Origin: DASVTU01 sp036387415
GTDB lineage: Bacteria; Acidobacteriota; Blastocatellia; Pyrinomonadales; Pyrinomonadaceae
Direction of reading: 5' to 3'
Length of the DNA: 64,000 nucleotides
Assembly (NCBI GenBank): GCA_036387415.1
Contig: DASVTU010000019.1
Span: 1-64,000, forward strand
Shown piece by piece: positions 1 to 8,231 of this stretch (position 1 is its first letter; every line of letters starts with the position of its first letter). The position numbers and the translations under genes were made by a program. The notes beneath the pieces are model-generated. The model was not told the DNA's origin and searched no databases. It saw only the letters and a program-made list of their open reading frames with translations.

Positions 1-114
1 AGCATGGCGAGAACAATTCCGCATACTGGATCGGCAATCCGAGCAAGTAAGAGGGGCGGCAATGGTAATCTTCGAGCAAATTCTAGCTTAAATATCAGTC
101 CTACGAACGCCGCA
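1..114 (+). other. 3' tail of a cassette cut by the window edge
   Basis: These bases precede the first attC, so they are the end of a cassette starting outside the window. More than one frame is open and no product can be named. One frame ends with a TAA supplied by the attC left core. Confidence 0.5.
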
Positions 115-200
115 GCCTAACAACGGCATGCACCCGACGCCACATCAGCGGGCCCCTCGTGTACGTCGCGTGGGGGCGCGCGTGATGCCGGGTGTGGGGC
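115..200 (+). repeat. attC site 1
   Basis: Left core GCCTAAC followed by the AACGGCATGCA arm. The right arm reads GTGATGCCGGG and ends in a degenerate right core GTGGGGC. Confidence 0.85.
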
Positions 201-276
201 GCTGGATTCTCGGCGTACGAAAAGTCAACTGTTTAAGGATACAGAATAAATACAGGCCGCTTGCATTAGGATAGGT

Positions 277-960
277 TCAAGGTAGAAGATCATCACGCTG
301 GTTTTCCAATTCAGCAATTCTTACTTCAATTAAACGAAAAAATTCTTTAGGAAAGGGTTCGTTAAGTTGAATGGGCGTTCTGTAATCGCCAGTATCTTTT
401 AACGCCTTATATACCGCGACATGGCTTTCGTAAGCATTCATTGCTTGCATGAGTGGAGCGAGTTTCTGTGCATTGTCAGAATCATTCTTAATGAGATTAA
501 AATGCTCGTCTATAATCTTAATGTTCTCTTCATGATTGGGTAAGACGAAAGTCTCCTCTATCCGCCTCGCCAGTTTCATATCGGTCTTAGCCTCTCGATT
601 TTTATTAAAATTGTCAAAAACCGAATGATTTTTATGTAACCGAAGTTGGATAGGATAGTAGAATTCTGCCAACTGTTTTTCTATAAACTGGCGTTTTTGC
701 TTTATCAACTCTTCCTTTTGAGCTTGATCTCGCCTCAACCGTTCCGAGTAAGAATTTAAGAAAAAACCTCCTAATAGAATAATCACCGGAATAAAGACTG
801 AAAACTGTGTCCAGCGCTTTGCCAAACTGTCGGATGCTAACTTCTTTTCGTCCATTATCTTTGCATGGTTAAGCTTCATCTCCTCAAGCTCAAGCTTCTT
901 TCGCTCAAGCTCAAGTTTTTCGTGCTCGAAATCTATCTTATTAGCGCTCATAACATTCAT
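277..960 (-). CDS. Hypothetical coiled-coil membrane protein
   Basis: A 227-residue protein not recognised as a named family. Residues 10-45 are a charged heptad-like stretch rich in Glu, Lys and Leu, likely a coiled coil. One transmembrane segment follows at about residues 52-70 and then a long helical region to the end. It is the last of three minus-strand genes inside the first complete cassette (201-3017), downstream of a Cys-rich lipoprotein and a Fic protein. The antisense orientation means it cannot rely on a promoter at the integrase end. A membrane-anchored partner of the Fic protein is possible but unproven. Confidence 0.75.
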   Translation of the reverse strand: MNVMSANKIDFEHEKLELERKKLELEEMKLNHAKIMDEKKLASDSLAKRWTQFSVFIPVIILLGGFFLNSYSERLRRDQAQKEELIKQKRQFIEKQLAEFYYPIQLRLHKNHSVFDNFNKNREAKTDMKLARRIEETFVLPNHEENIKIIDEHFNLIKNDSDNAQKLAPLMQAMNAYESHVAVYKALKDTGDYRTPIQLNEPFPKEFFRLIEVRIAELENQRDDLLP

Positions 961-1098
961 GTCAATTCAGTCCGGAAATTTATAATATCCGCTAACTCCT
1001 CTTGGAGCAGCGCGGCTCCACCATTTTTACAGGTATCTGTTCACTAAAACAGATGCCTAAAGATTTGTCCTATGCGGGACTCTATCAGAAAACAAAAG

Positions 1099-1584
1099 TT
1101 AAAATGGGCACTTGCTCGGACACGCAATGACGCGCTTTTTTTCGTCATAGCAGCACGGAACATAATCTTTGCTCTTTTCGCACCAGCAGCTGGTATAATC
1201 GCCTCCCGCCGGATTATCAGTAAGTGGTTTGTGTCTGGGTTTATTTCCATTAGAGTTGTCAGTAGCCGGATTATTAGAATTCCTGACTGTCCCAGGTTCG
1301 GTGGTAGGCTGAGTTTGCACCGGATTATCCATAGGTGGTTTGCGTCCAGAGTTACTCTTCTTAATTCTTGAATTTTTTTCGGACAGCCCTTTGTCGTTGG
1401 AGTTATCAACAGCTAGATTATTAGAGTTCTTTGCCGTCTCACCTTCAGGAGTAGATTCAGCATTAGTATTGTTATTTGAAGCAGACTTAGGCGGTGCCGT
1501 CTCAGGCTTATCGCAGCCAGTGTTAAACCCTGCGCATACTACTCCTGCCGCCACAAGCGCGGCTACAAATTCTCTTCTATCCAT
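1099..1584 (-). CDS. Secreted lipoprotein with Asn-rich repeats and Cys-rich tail
   Basis: The start at 1584 has AAAGGAG about eight bases upstream and gives 161 residues. A signal with hydrophobic core VAALVAAGVVCAGF leads to a lipobox-like FNTGC, so lipidation at that Cys is likely. The middle is low-complexity, with repeated NSNN and DNSN units and DNP-containing repeats. The last 30 residues hold seven cysteines (CWC, PCC and two single Cys), which suggests a disulfide-bonded or metal-binding knob. No family is recognised. It is the middle gene of the three-gene antisense cassette, between a Fic protein and a membrane protein. Confidence 0.75.
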   Translation of the reverse strand: MDRREFVAALVAAGVVCAGFNTGCDKPETAPPKSASNNNTNAESTPEGETAKNSNNLAVDNSNDKGLSEKNSRIKKSNSGRKPPMDNPVQTQPTTEPGTVRNSNNPATDNSNGNKPRHKPLTDNPAGGDYTSCWCEKSKDYVPCCYDEKKRVIACPSKCPF

Positions 1585-1695
1585 CAACGCATCTCCTTTA
1601 ATAAGTTGACTACAGCGCGAAACATATCTATATGCTGCTGATTTCAACACCACAACATATACGGTTCTTATAATGAAGAAAGTTTGTCGGCTTAT

Positions 1696-2586
1696 TTAAG
1701 ATTCTATCTGCTGCATGGCCGACAAAATACTACGTTTAATTTGAGTTGCCGACTCAATAGACCTTTCTTGAACCAGCTCTATAAACGGTTGAAAATCACC
1801 TGTATCAGCCGCTCTTAAAGCTGATATATATTCAACTCGATCCTGATTCAAGGATAATATAGGTATGGAGTTCGAGCGGTACATGAAGGTAAAAGCTAAT
1901 GATCTTGCAGTTCGACCGTTACCATTCGCAAAAGGATGGATGGTTACTAGAGCATAATGAGCGTAAGATGCTTGAAGAATCGGGTGTGCCTTTAGAAATA
2001 GCTTACTGCGTAATTCATGACAGTATTTTTGCATCTCTGCCGATGTCCTCTCAACAGGAGCACCAAATAGAGCCTGTTGGGTTTCGCGCTCTATTCGATT
2101 GTTTGAATGCTTGAATTGACCTGGTTGCTGGTGGCAGCATTCTGTTATGCAATTTGCTTTTGAGGCTCGTTGGAATTTGTAAGTACTTAAAATCAGAGCG
2201 TGAAGTTTACAGATCCATGGTATGGAGATTTTCTTACCTGTAACCGCGAAATCTATTAGATAATCATAAATCGCGAGTCGTGATTTAAGAATGACTTTTG
2301 TGTCTATGCTTCCTTCAGGGATTAAAGCCTCACACATAGATTTAAACAATGGAATTTCGGCCTTCTCCTTTGCAGTTCGTTTCGACTTATTAAGGCACGC
2401 GAAAGCTGCATCTTTAATAACTAATCTTATGGCTTGCAGAATTTCAGAGGACATCTCAAGTTCTTTGATATTTATCATAGAACTTTCCCATCGATATATA
2501 TCCGGAGTGAACATTGACCACTGTGTAAAGGATGGGAATCCCTTATAGGGTATAGGGGCGTCACTTAGTAAATGCGCTAAGACCAT
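1696..2586 (-). CDS. Fic/DOC family protein
   Basis: Fic domains usually transfer AMP or another phosphate-containing group to target proteins. This 296-residue protein carries the signature HPFANGNGRTAR in its C-terminal half. The catalytic His and the GNGR phosphate loop are present, but the acidic residue usual after HPFA is Asn, which may lower activity or change the substrate. No obvious inhibitory (S/T)xxxE(G/N) helix can be assigned with confidence. It is first in transcription order of the antisense cassette genes. A toxin or effector role is plausible for a cassette gene but is inference. Confidence 0.85.
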   Translation of the reverse strand: MVLAHLLSDAPIPYKGFPSFTQWSMFTPDIYRWESSMINIKELEMSSEILQAIRLVIKDAAFACLNKSKRTAKEKAEIPLFKSMCEALIPEGSIDTKVILKSRLAIYDYLIDFAVTGKKISIPWICKLHALILSTYKFQRASKANCITECCHQQPGQFKHSNNRIERETQQALFGAPVERTSAEMQKYCHELRSKLFLKAHPILQASYAHYALVTIHPFANGNGRTARSLAFTFMYRSNSIPILSLNQDRVEYISALRAADTGDFQPFIELVQERSIESATQIKRSILSAMQQIES

Positions 2587-3017
2587 AAAATTAACCTATC
2601 AAATTCTAAAAAGGAATTTGGACGAAACCGATAATGGCAGACCTCAGTTCTATGAGAATAAGGAGGGTTCTCAATCCCAACTTTTTGAGTGTCAGCAAAA
2701 CGATAGTCAAAGGATTGGCATTATTTTCTAGTAGGTAACCCGAGCAACTTTTACTCCTATACAATTTAAAAATCAATATTTACCGGTACATACTATAATT
2801 CTACTAAAGATAATGCCGTCGACTCATAGACGCGCCGGAGCGAAACGTCGTTTTAAACCTCGCCCATAGTTAACCACAAATAAATTACGTCATGGAGTGT
2901 TAAAATGACAGGACAGTAGAGGTCCAATATCATGTTCAGGCCTGCTCCTTAACCTTTAATTGCTAATACTTTGGGTGGCTGTTAAGTATAGGAAGGAACT
3001 TTGCTTTGCATGGCCGC
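2587..3017. other. Non-coding cassette segment upstream of the Fic gene
   Basis: About 430 AT-rich bases without a convincing ORF or attC. They lie upstream of the minus-strand Fic gene and probably carry its promoter. I cannot pick out promoter elements with confidence. Confidence 0.5.
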
Positions 3018-3126
3018 GCCCAATAACTCATTGAACCCGACGCCTCAATAAGCACTCTTTTCATGATGCTTCCTCACGTTGTAAATTGTTGCTATCGCTC
3101 GGCGCGGGTTAATTCGGGCGTTATGT
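3018..3126 (+). repeat. attC site 2
   Basis: Left core GCCCAAT has one change from consensus; right core is GTTATGT. The arms are AACTCATTGAACCCG and GGGTTAATTCGGGCG. It closes the three-gene antisense cassette. Confidence 0.92.
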
Positions 3127-3137
3127 GGCTTCACCTT

Positions 3138-3659
3138 ATGAAAGTTATGGTCAAGAATCTATTCCTACCCCTTTTGCTCATCTCCCTAGCGTCGTGCTCT
3201 GCTTACTCCCAAACACGAAAAGATTATTTCTCCCACCTGCAGCCGCAACACCGGGTGGTGTTGGGAAAATGGCTGGGGAATCGAGCTGGGCTACGTCCAG
3301 CCACAGAAGATGATTGCGAGGACAAAGGGAATCTCGCCTTGTTGCGGCGTGACCTCGGGAAGAGTGTTCATCCGTATTATTCAGTCGCAGATTTCAATCG
3401 TGATGGGAGAAAAGATTTTGCTGTCCTTCTAATGGTAAAGGGTCAGGATGAAGTTGCATTGGCTGTTTTTAATGCGCCTTTCACAAAGTCCACGCCCGCT
3501 TATTTTGAAAGGGGTTTTGAGAAGATGGGGAACATGTATATTGCCTATAACTATCCGGTAAGGAATCATCTATACCTGGGAGTATTTGAAAGCGATTATT
3601 ATTGTATGACGCTAATTCCCAAAGGCAGGAGATACACTTATAGAGATTGCGTCAATTGA
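3138..3659 (+). CDS. Small lipoprotein, hypothetical cassette protein
   Basis: The first Met of the open frame lies inside attC 2, so a start at 3138 or 3147 is chosen. This gives about 173 residues beginning with a lipoprotein signal whose lipobox is LASC. The mature part contains SVADFNRDGRKDFAVLLM, an FG-GAP-like or calcium-loop pattern (D-x-N-x-D-x-x-x-D), then a hydrophobic beta-rich tail. It is the only gene of the cassette between attC 2 and attC 3. The function is unknown; attachment to a membrane is likely. Confidence 0.8.
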   Translation: MKVMVKNLFLPLLLISLASCSAYSQTRKDYFSHLQPQHRVVLGKWLGNRAGLRPATEDDCEDKGNLALLRRDLGKSVHPYYSVADFNRDGRKDFAVLLMVKGQDEVALAVFNAPFTKSTPAYFERGFEKMGNMYIAYNYPVRNHLYLGVFESDYYCMTLIPKGRRYTYRDCVN

Positions 3660-3678
3660 GTGGTACAAGTGATGCGCC

Positions 3679-3787
3679 ACATAACAACTCACTAAACCCG
3701 AGCCCGCGATAGCATACCTTTCTTCATCGAAATCCCTGACTTGGTAAAATGCTGTATGCGCGGGCCGGGTTAATTCGGGCGTTAGGC
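3679..3787 (+). repeat. attC site 3
   Basis: Left core ACATAAC, right core GTTAGGC. The left core is the exact reverse complement of the right core of attC 2 (GTTATGT), so cassette 2-3 is a proper recombination unit. Confidence 0.93.
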
Positions 3788-3935
3788 ACCTGCAACATTC
3801 TTAACACTACCCTCGTAATAGCGAAGCAAGAACGTGAATGCTAGGCACGCTGTTAATATTGCGCTCTCTGAATCCTTATGTAAGTAGAGATGCCTAGAGG
3901 GAGTTGATATGGAGGAGCACCAAGGAGAAAGTCAA

Positions 3936-4331
3936 ATGAATCACCGCGTTTTGTTAACCATCACGTCTCTGCTCTCGATCCTCTTCTTTACACTTCACCT
4001 GGCAGACGACATCGTACGCGGGATGGAGCCGGGAGGGCTCTCAAACCTCATTGGGGGCGTGCTCATCTCCGTCGTCTGGCTGTACGCAACGCTGGTGCTC
4101 ACCGAACGGCGGTCAGGGTACATCATACTCCTGCTCGGGTCGCTCCTTTCGTTGGCCGTCCCCATCATCCACATGAAGGGGAAGGGTGTCGGTGTCGCCA
4201 GCGGCATCGCGAACTCCAGCGGAGGCTTCTTCTTCATCTGGACGCTCCTCGCGCTCGGCGTGACCGGGCTCTTCTCCGTCATCCTCTCGGCGCGCGGACT
4301 GTGGGGCCTGCGACGGGGCCAGCCCCGGTAG
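3936..4331 (+). CDS. Four-helix integral membrane protein
   Basis: The start at 3936 is preferred over the upstream ATG at 3909 because AAGGAG lies eight bases before it. The 131-residue product has four hydrophobic segments at about residues 5-23, 33-53, 60-80 and 95-118. The loops are short and the tail (RGLWGLRRGQPR) is basic, so the C-terminus probably faces the cytoplasm. No family is recognised. The coding region is more GC-rich than neighbouring cassettes, suggesting a different donor. Confidence 0.75.
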   Translation: MNHRVLLTITSLLSILFFTLHLADDIVRGMEPGGLSNLIGGVLISVVWLYATLVLTERRSGYIILLLGSLLSLAVPIIHMKGKGVGVASGIANSSGGFFFIWTLLALGVTGLFSVILSARGLWGLRRGQPR

Positions 4332-4423
4332 TCCAACAACCCGAACATGGAAAGGCCGTCGCACGGCGGAGGTGGGCGGCTCGGATCGGGTTCGCACGGC
4401 AGTCGCCTTCTCACTAAAGCGCC

Positions 4424-4526
4424 GCCTAACAGCGGCATGCACCCGACCGCGAATAGCATTGCTCTCATCCGCGAGACTTGGCCGTCGCTGAGTTGTATGC
4501 GCGGCGGGTGATGCCAGGCGTTAGGT
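4424..4526 (+). repeat. attC site 4
   Basis: Left core GCCTAAC, right core GTTAGGT, with GGCATGCACCC and GGTGATGCC arms that pair. The left core matches the boundary left by attC 3 exactly. Confidence 0.93.
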
Positions 4527-4544
4527 GTCTTTATCTAGGGTCGC

Positions 4545-5081
4545 ATGGATTACATTATAAGAAAAGCAAAGCTGGATGACCGAGAGGCAATCGAACGGCT
4601 CATCGTGGAGTCGGCACGAAGACTGAGTCGAGAAGATTATTCCGAGGCGCAGATTGAAGAAGCAATTAGAACAGTCTTCGGCGTTGACACCAATCTTATT
4701 CTTGATGGAACGTATTTCGTTGCCGATAGCTCCGGGACGTTGATTGGGTGCGGTGGTTGGAGCAAGAGGAAAACTCTTTTTGGAGGCGACCAGTTTGCCG
4801 GTCGAGATTCAAGCGAGCTTGATCCGCAGGTAGAGGCGGCAAAGATTCGGGCGTTCTTTGTGCATCCAGAATGGGCAAGAAAGGGGATAGGGCGAGCAAT
4901 TCTCTCGGCATGTGAAAGCGACGCAAGAGCTTACGGCTTTCAGTCACTTGAGTTAATGGCAACGCTTCCCGGACTTAAGTTGTACAAAGCTTGCGGCTAT
5001 ATAGGAGATGAGCGCACTGAATATGATATGGGAGGTGGTGTGAGGATCGAGTTCGTGCCGATGAAAAAAGATTTGAAATGA
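4545..5081 (+). CDS. GNAT family N-acetyltransferase
   Basis: A 178-residue GNAT fold enzyme that would transfer an acetyl group from acetyl-CoA to an amine. Motif A is visible as VHPEWARKGIGRAIL, with the R-K-G-I-G-R pyrophosphate loop at about residues 112-117. The acceptor is unknown. The start lies 18 bases after attC 4, so the cassette has almost no leader. It is one of five GNAT genes in this array, a class long known to be common in integron cassettes. Confidence 0.9.
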   Translation: MDYIIRKAKLDDREAIERLIVESARRLSREDYSEAQIEEAIRTVFGVDTNLILDGTYFVADSSGTLIGCGGWSKRKTLFGGDQFAGRDSSELDPQVEAAKIRAFFVHPEWARKGIGRAILSACESDARAYGFQSLELMATLPGLKLYKACGYIGDERTEYDMGGGVRIEFVPMKKDLK

Positions 5082-5105
5082 AAGGTAGTTTCCCTCAGCG
5101 GCGAC

Positions 5106-5213
5106 ACCTAACAAGTCGCTCAAGCCGACCGCTTGATAGCATGGCTCTCATCATCGTCGTTGCACATGAGGTCAGATGCTGCGCGCTCGCGGCGGCTTAG
5201 CTCCGCATTAGGT
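5106..5213 (+). repeat. attC site 5
   Basis: Left core ACCTAAC, right core ATTAGGT. The arms AAGTCGCTCAAGCCG and CGGCTTAGCTCC form a distinct arm class. The left core is the exact complement of the right core of attC 4. Confidence 0.9.
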
Positions 5214-5237
5214 GTCTTTCGCCTTTGGAGAAGTTGA

Positions 5238-5789
5238 GTGAATTTTTGGCAAGGTAAAAAAGTGAGGCTCAGAGGCGTGGAGCCATCAGACGCCGCAACT
5301 TTTACGGCGTGGAACCTAGACAGCGAAATGGCACGCGGCATTGATTACGTCTGGGTTCCGGTGTCGCAATCGTTCACTGTAAAGTGGCTCGCCGAAGAAT
5401 CTCAGAAGAGACTTGAGGACGGCTCGTTCAGGTGCGTGATAGAAGATTTGTCCGGTACTCCCGTCGGCTGGATCAGCACACATGATTGTAACACCCGCAA
5501 CGGCACGTTTGCCTATGCTCTCGGCATCGCCTGCGAACACCGGCGGAAGGGTTATGATTCCGAAGCCATTGAGTTGATTTTGAAGTATTACTTCGAAGAA
5601 CTGCGCTACCAGAAAGTGACAGCGTCGGTTCACGGCCATAACGAATCATCCGTTCGATTGCACGAGGGACGAGGTTTTACCCGGGAAGGAACGCTTCGCC
5701 GAATGGTGTACACAAAAGGCGAATATTTTGACTTGCACTATTACGGGATGACGAAAGAAGAATGGGAAAAATGGCGTCTCGGGAAATAA
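5238..5789 (+). CDS. GNAT family N-acetyltransferase (RimJ/RimL type)
   Basis: A GTG start at 5238 follows a weak TTGGAG. The 183-residue protein resembles RimJ/RimL-type GNATs: N-terminal VRLRGVEPSDAATF, a central acetyl-CoA loop EHRRKGYDSEA, and a C-terminal HNESSVRLHEGRGF helix-turn typical of the group. Members acetylate protein N-termini, antibiotics or small amines; the substrate here cannot be told. It is the only gene between attC 5 and attC 6. Confidence 0.9.
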   Translation: MNFWQGKKVRLRGVEPSDAATFTAWNLDSEMARGIDYVWVPVSQSFTVKWLAEESQKRLEDGSFRCVIEDLSGTPVGWISTHDCNTRNGTFAYALGIACEHRRKGYDSEAIELILKYYFEELRYQKVTASVHGHNESSVRLHEGRGFTREGTLRRMVYTKGEYFDLHYYGMTKEEWEKWRLGK

Positions 5790-5833
5790 GCTGCGTACTT
5801 ATGGCAAAGGGGTTGTTGCCATCGATGCAAGCC

Positions 5834-5937
5834 ATCTAACAACGGCATGCAACCCGAGCGCGAATAGCGTTGTTTTCATCCGTTAACTTGAATGCTTGTT
5901 TAGTTGAGTGCGCGGCGGGTGATGCCGGGCGTTGGGC
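5834..5937 (+). repeat. attC site 6
   Basis: Left core ATCTAAC, right core GTTGGGC, with GGCATGCAACCC and GGGTGATGCC arms. Confidence 0.93.
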
Positions 5938-6148
5938 CGCTATGTGGGAATGAACTTTCTAGAACTAATATCATAACTACTTGAGCGTGAAAGTATCACT
6001 GTAGAAAGTTGAATGATCAGCCTGTTCCAAGCTTCGAAGCAGGAAATGTTTTTGCCATTTTCGCCATATATTTATGAGATAACTTCTACCCGTGGCAAGA
6101 GGTTAGAGCAGATTTTGAAGTCAAACGTGAAAAGGAGAAAAAGAAACC

Positions 6149-6373
6149 ATGCCGAAAGTCCCAATTACAAGTTTCCAATTTGGTTGGAATCCCCACACGA
6201 AACAAGGTGCTATCCGGTTAAAGTTGAGCACCGGTCAAGAGGTTCCTGTTCCCGTAGGTACGGCTGAGGAATTCACCGCAATTGCTATGGTTCTCAACGA
6301 ATCCCCAGTGAGTCTTATCACAGAGAATGGCTACATAGTGACAACGGATTGGGACCCGGTTGGAGGCACTTGA
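6149..6373 (+). CDS. Small hypothetical protein
   Basis: A 74-residue protein with AAAGGAG eleven bases before the ATG. It is predicted to be mainly beta strand and has no signal peptide. Motifs such as RLKLSTGQEVPVPV and PVGGT look like a conserved small cytoplasmic family, but I cannot name it. A longer overlapping ORF at 6013-6267 was judged a shadow. Confidence 0.75.
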   Translation: MPKVPITSFQFGWNPHTKQGAIRLKLSTGQEVPVPVGTAEEFTAIAMVLNESPVSLITENGYIVTTDWDPVGGT

Positions 6374-6442
6374 TATATCTTGCTCAAGCATTGCTTGCAG
6401 ATATAGTGATTCTTTGGGTATGTCTTTCAAAGCAAAGGCGCA

Positions 6443-6551
6443 GCCCAGCAAGTCATTCGAGCCGACCTCCCGATAGCACGGTTTTCATCGTCTTTGCTTA
6501 CGAAGATGTTGAATGCTATTCGCGTGCGGCGGGTTAATTCGAGCGTTATAT
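6443..6551 (+). repeat. attC site 7
   Basis: Left core GCCCAGC has one mutation; right core is GTTATAT. The left arm AAGTCATTCGAGCCG and right arm GGGTTAATTCGAGCG belong to different arm classes. Confidence 0.87.
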
Positions 6552-6605
6552 CGCCTGAAAGCGACGAACTGAGACTGGAAGCGTATCATTGCGTCGCTCA
6601 GAGGC

Positions 6606-6692
6606 GGTCAACTTCTCAATCAAGCTGACCGCCAATCAGCATCTCTTTTATCTTTTAAGGCAGCAGGCGGCAGCTTATTTCGATCGTTGGGC
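6606..6692 (+). repeat. attC site 8 (closing a near-empty cassette)
   Basis: Left core GGTCAAC, right core GTTGGGC; the arms CAAGCTGACCGCC and GGCGGCAGCTTATTTCG pair. Only 54 bases separate it from attC 7, so the cassette has no gene. Confidence 0.8.
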
Positions 6693-6779
6693 CGCCAAGT
6701 CGTCGTGGATAGTGACATCTGCCTGAAACAGTTTTGGTTGCGGCAACGTAATTAAGCTGCCAACGAAGGGAGGTGTTCG

Positions 6780-7205
6780 GTGTCAGACGTATCGACATTC
6801 AGGCTCTACTTATTGAGAGCCGGTTACCTGGTTATCGCCTTGGGCTTGGCGCTGCTGATGTGGTCGGGGATTGTTCGCCCTCCTAAGAATCTACCGCACA
6901 TGAACACAGTCGTGCGCAGCGTGCTCGGTGCGGTTTCGCTCCTTGCACTCCTGGGAATCCGTTACCCGCTCAAGATGTTGCCGCTGCTTTTCTTCGAACT
7001 GCTGTGGAAAACCATCTGGGTCATCGCCTTCGGGCTGCGGGCTGCCAACCGTCTGGATGCGGACATGAAAGACACGATGTTCGATTGCATCTTCGGCATT
7101 GTCTTGGTTCTCGTCGTGGTGCCTTGGGGCTATGTCTTCAGGTCTTATCTGAAGGCGGTCGGGGATCGTTGGGGCAAAAACTCCGCGTCAGGCAACCATA
7201 CATGA
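6780..7205 (+). CDS. Four-helix integral membrane protein
   Basis: A GTG start at 6780 is preceded by GGGAGGTG. The 141 residues include four hydrophobic stretches at about residues 8-28, 43-60, 65-85 and 100-122. No signal peptide or catalytic motif is visible. A DoxX-like or small uncharacterised family is conceivable, but no diagnostic residue supports it. It is the sole gene of cassette 8-9. Confidence 0.78.
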   Translation: MSDVSTFRLYLLRAGYLVIALGLALLMWSGIVRPPKNLPHMNTVVRSVLGAVSLLALLGIRYPLKMLPLLFFELLWKTIWVIAFGLRAANRLDADMKDTMFDCIFGIVLVLVVVPWGYVFRSYLKAVGDRWGKNSASGNHT

Positions 7206-7237
7206 TTGGGATTCAGGTCACGTTGCGGGGTCGCGCG

Positions 7238-7340
7238 GCCCAACAACTCATTGAACCAGAGCGCGAATAGCGCGGCTTTCATCCGCGAGGCTTGCTTATA
7301 TCGGCGTTGAATGCGCGCCTAGTTAATTCGGGCGTTATGA
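7238..7340 (+). repeat. attC site 9
   Basis: Left core GCCCAAC, the exact complement of the right core of attC 8. Right core GTTATGA is degenerate at its last base. Confidence 0.92.
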
Positions 7341-7539
7341 GCTTTCGTCCGTTCAATGAACGGGTTGCGGTTTTGGGTCTTTACTTTCCGCCGGGTTAAG
7401 AGTATAAGCACTCCGCCTGTCCGTATCCTCACTCTTATAAGCGATGCGGCAGACAGAACCGCTGGAATCTCCCGCGCGCCACGCGCGGTTCATTCACTCC
7501 TCGCCGACCTTAACCTCACTCCCCGAAAGGAGAAAGACC

Positions 7540-7983
7540 ATGCCTTTAGCTCACGCCATGTGGAGTCACGGCCACAGTATGCAAATCGAGTTCCCGGACC
7601 GTGTTGAATCGGTCTGGCGCGCGGGCTTCTTTATCCGCGTCGTGCCGAGACCCAACACCGACAACTGGTTTCACTTCGCCATCCCGACGCCCGTCATCGT
7701 CGACGACAACCGGCTAAGCGTCGGGTCAGTGCTGCTTAGGTACAGGGTCGGTTCCGCGGTAGCTCGCGTGACCGCCGTGCACGTGTATGACGGCGAGGTC
7801 ATTATCGCCTCGCACAACGGACTGAATCTGTCCCCAACCACGTGGGGCAACCCCCGCTTCGAAGTGTCGGGCCACCCCGAGATTAAATGGGGGCTGGGCA
7901 TCTCGATAGGCGTGAACGCGGGCGGCGGCGCGGGGTCGCGTAATATGGAATTCGCCTCCGCGGGTTGCGATTTCCTCCCGTAG
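7540..7983 (+). CDS. DUF6623-like beta-rich protein
   Basis: AAAGGAG nine bases upstream fixes the start at 7540, giving 147 residues. The pattern WSHGHSMQIEFPDRV, then NWFHFAIPTPVIV, then AVHVYDGE and a terminal FASAGCDF resembles proteins I associate with DUF6623, a beta-sandwich family of unknown role. No signal peptide is evident. The family name is from memory of motifs and should be checked by profile search. Confidence 0.75.
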   Translation: MPLAHAMWSHGHSMQIEFPDRVESVWRAGFFIRVVPRPNTDNWFHFAIPTPVIVDDNRLSVGSVLLRYRVGSAVARVTAVHVYDGEVIIASHNGLNLSPTTWGNPRFEVSGHPEIKWGLGISIGVNAGGGAGSRNMEFASAGCDFLP

Positions 7984-8086
7984 AGGGCGGCGCGAACAAA
8001 GTTCAGTCGGCTCTCACACGCAGGCTTCGGACGCCGCAGGTTTCCATGGCGTTGATGTCGCCGAAGAAAGGTCCGCGCGGTGCCGC

Positions 8087-8180
8087 GCCTAACAAGTCGT
8101 TCAAGCTGACCCGCCGCCGCGATCTCGTTATCCACTGTAAGTTGAATGCGGCGGCGGGTAGCTTATCTCCAGCGTTAGGC
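8087..8180 (+). repeat. attC site 10
   Basis: Cores GCCTAAC and GTTAGGC; arms AAGTCGTTCAAGCTG and AGCTTATCTCCAGCG, the same class as attC 5. Confidence 0.93.
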
Positions 8181-8231
8181 GCTAGCAGGAATAAGAGCAT
8201 CTAGACGTCAACGAAAGAATTGATTGGCAAT

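Noticed and set aside
6013..6267. 84-codon ORF overlapping the small gene at 6149-6373
   Set aside because: The overlapping gene has a good ribosome site and protein-like sequence; this frame is basic and Arg-rich without structure.
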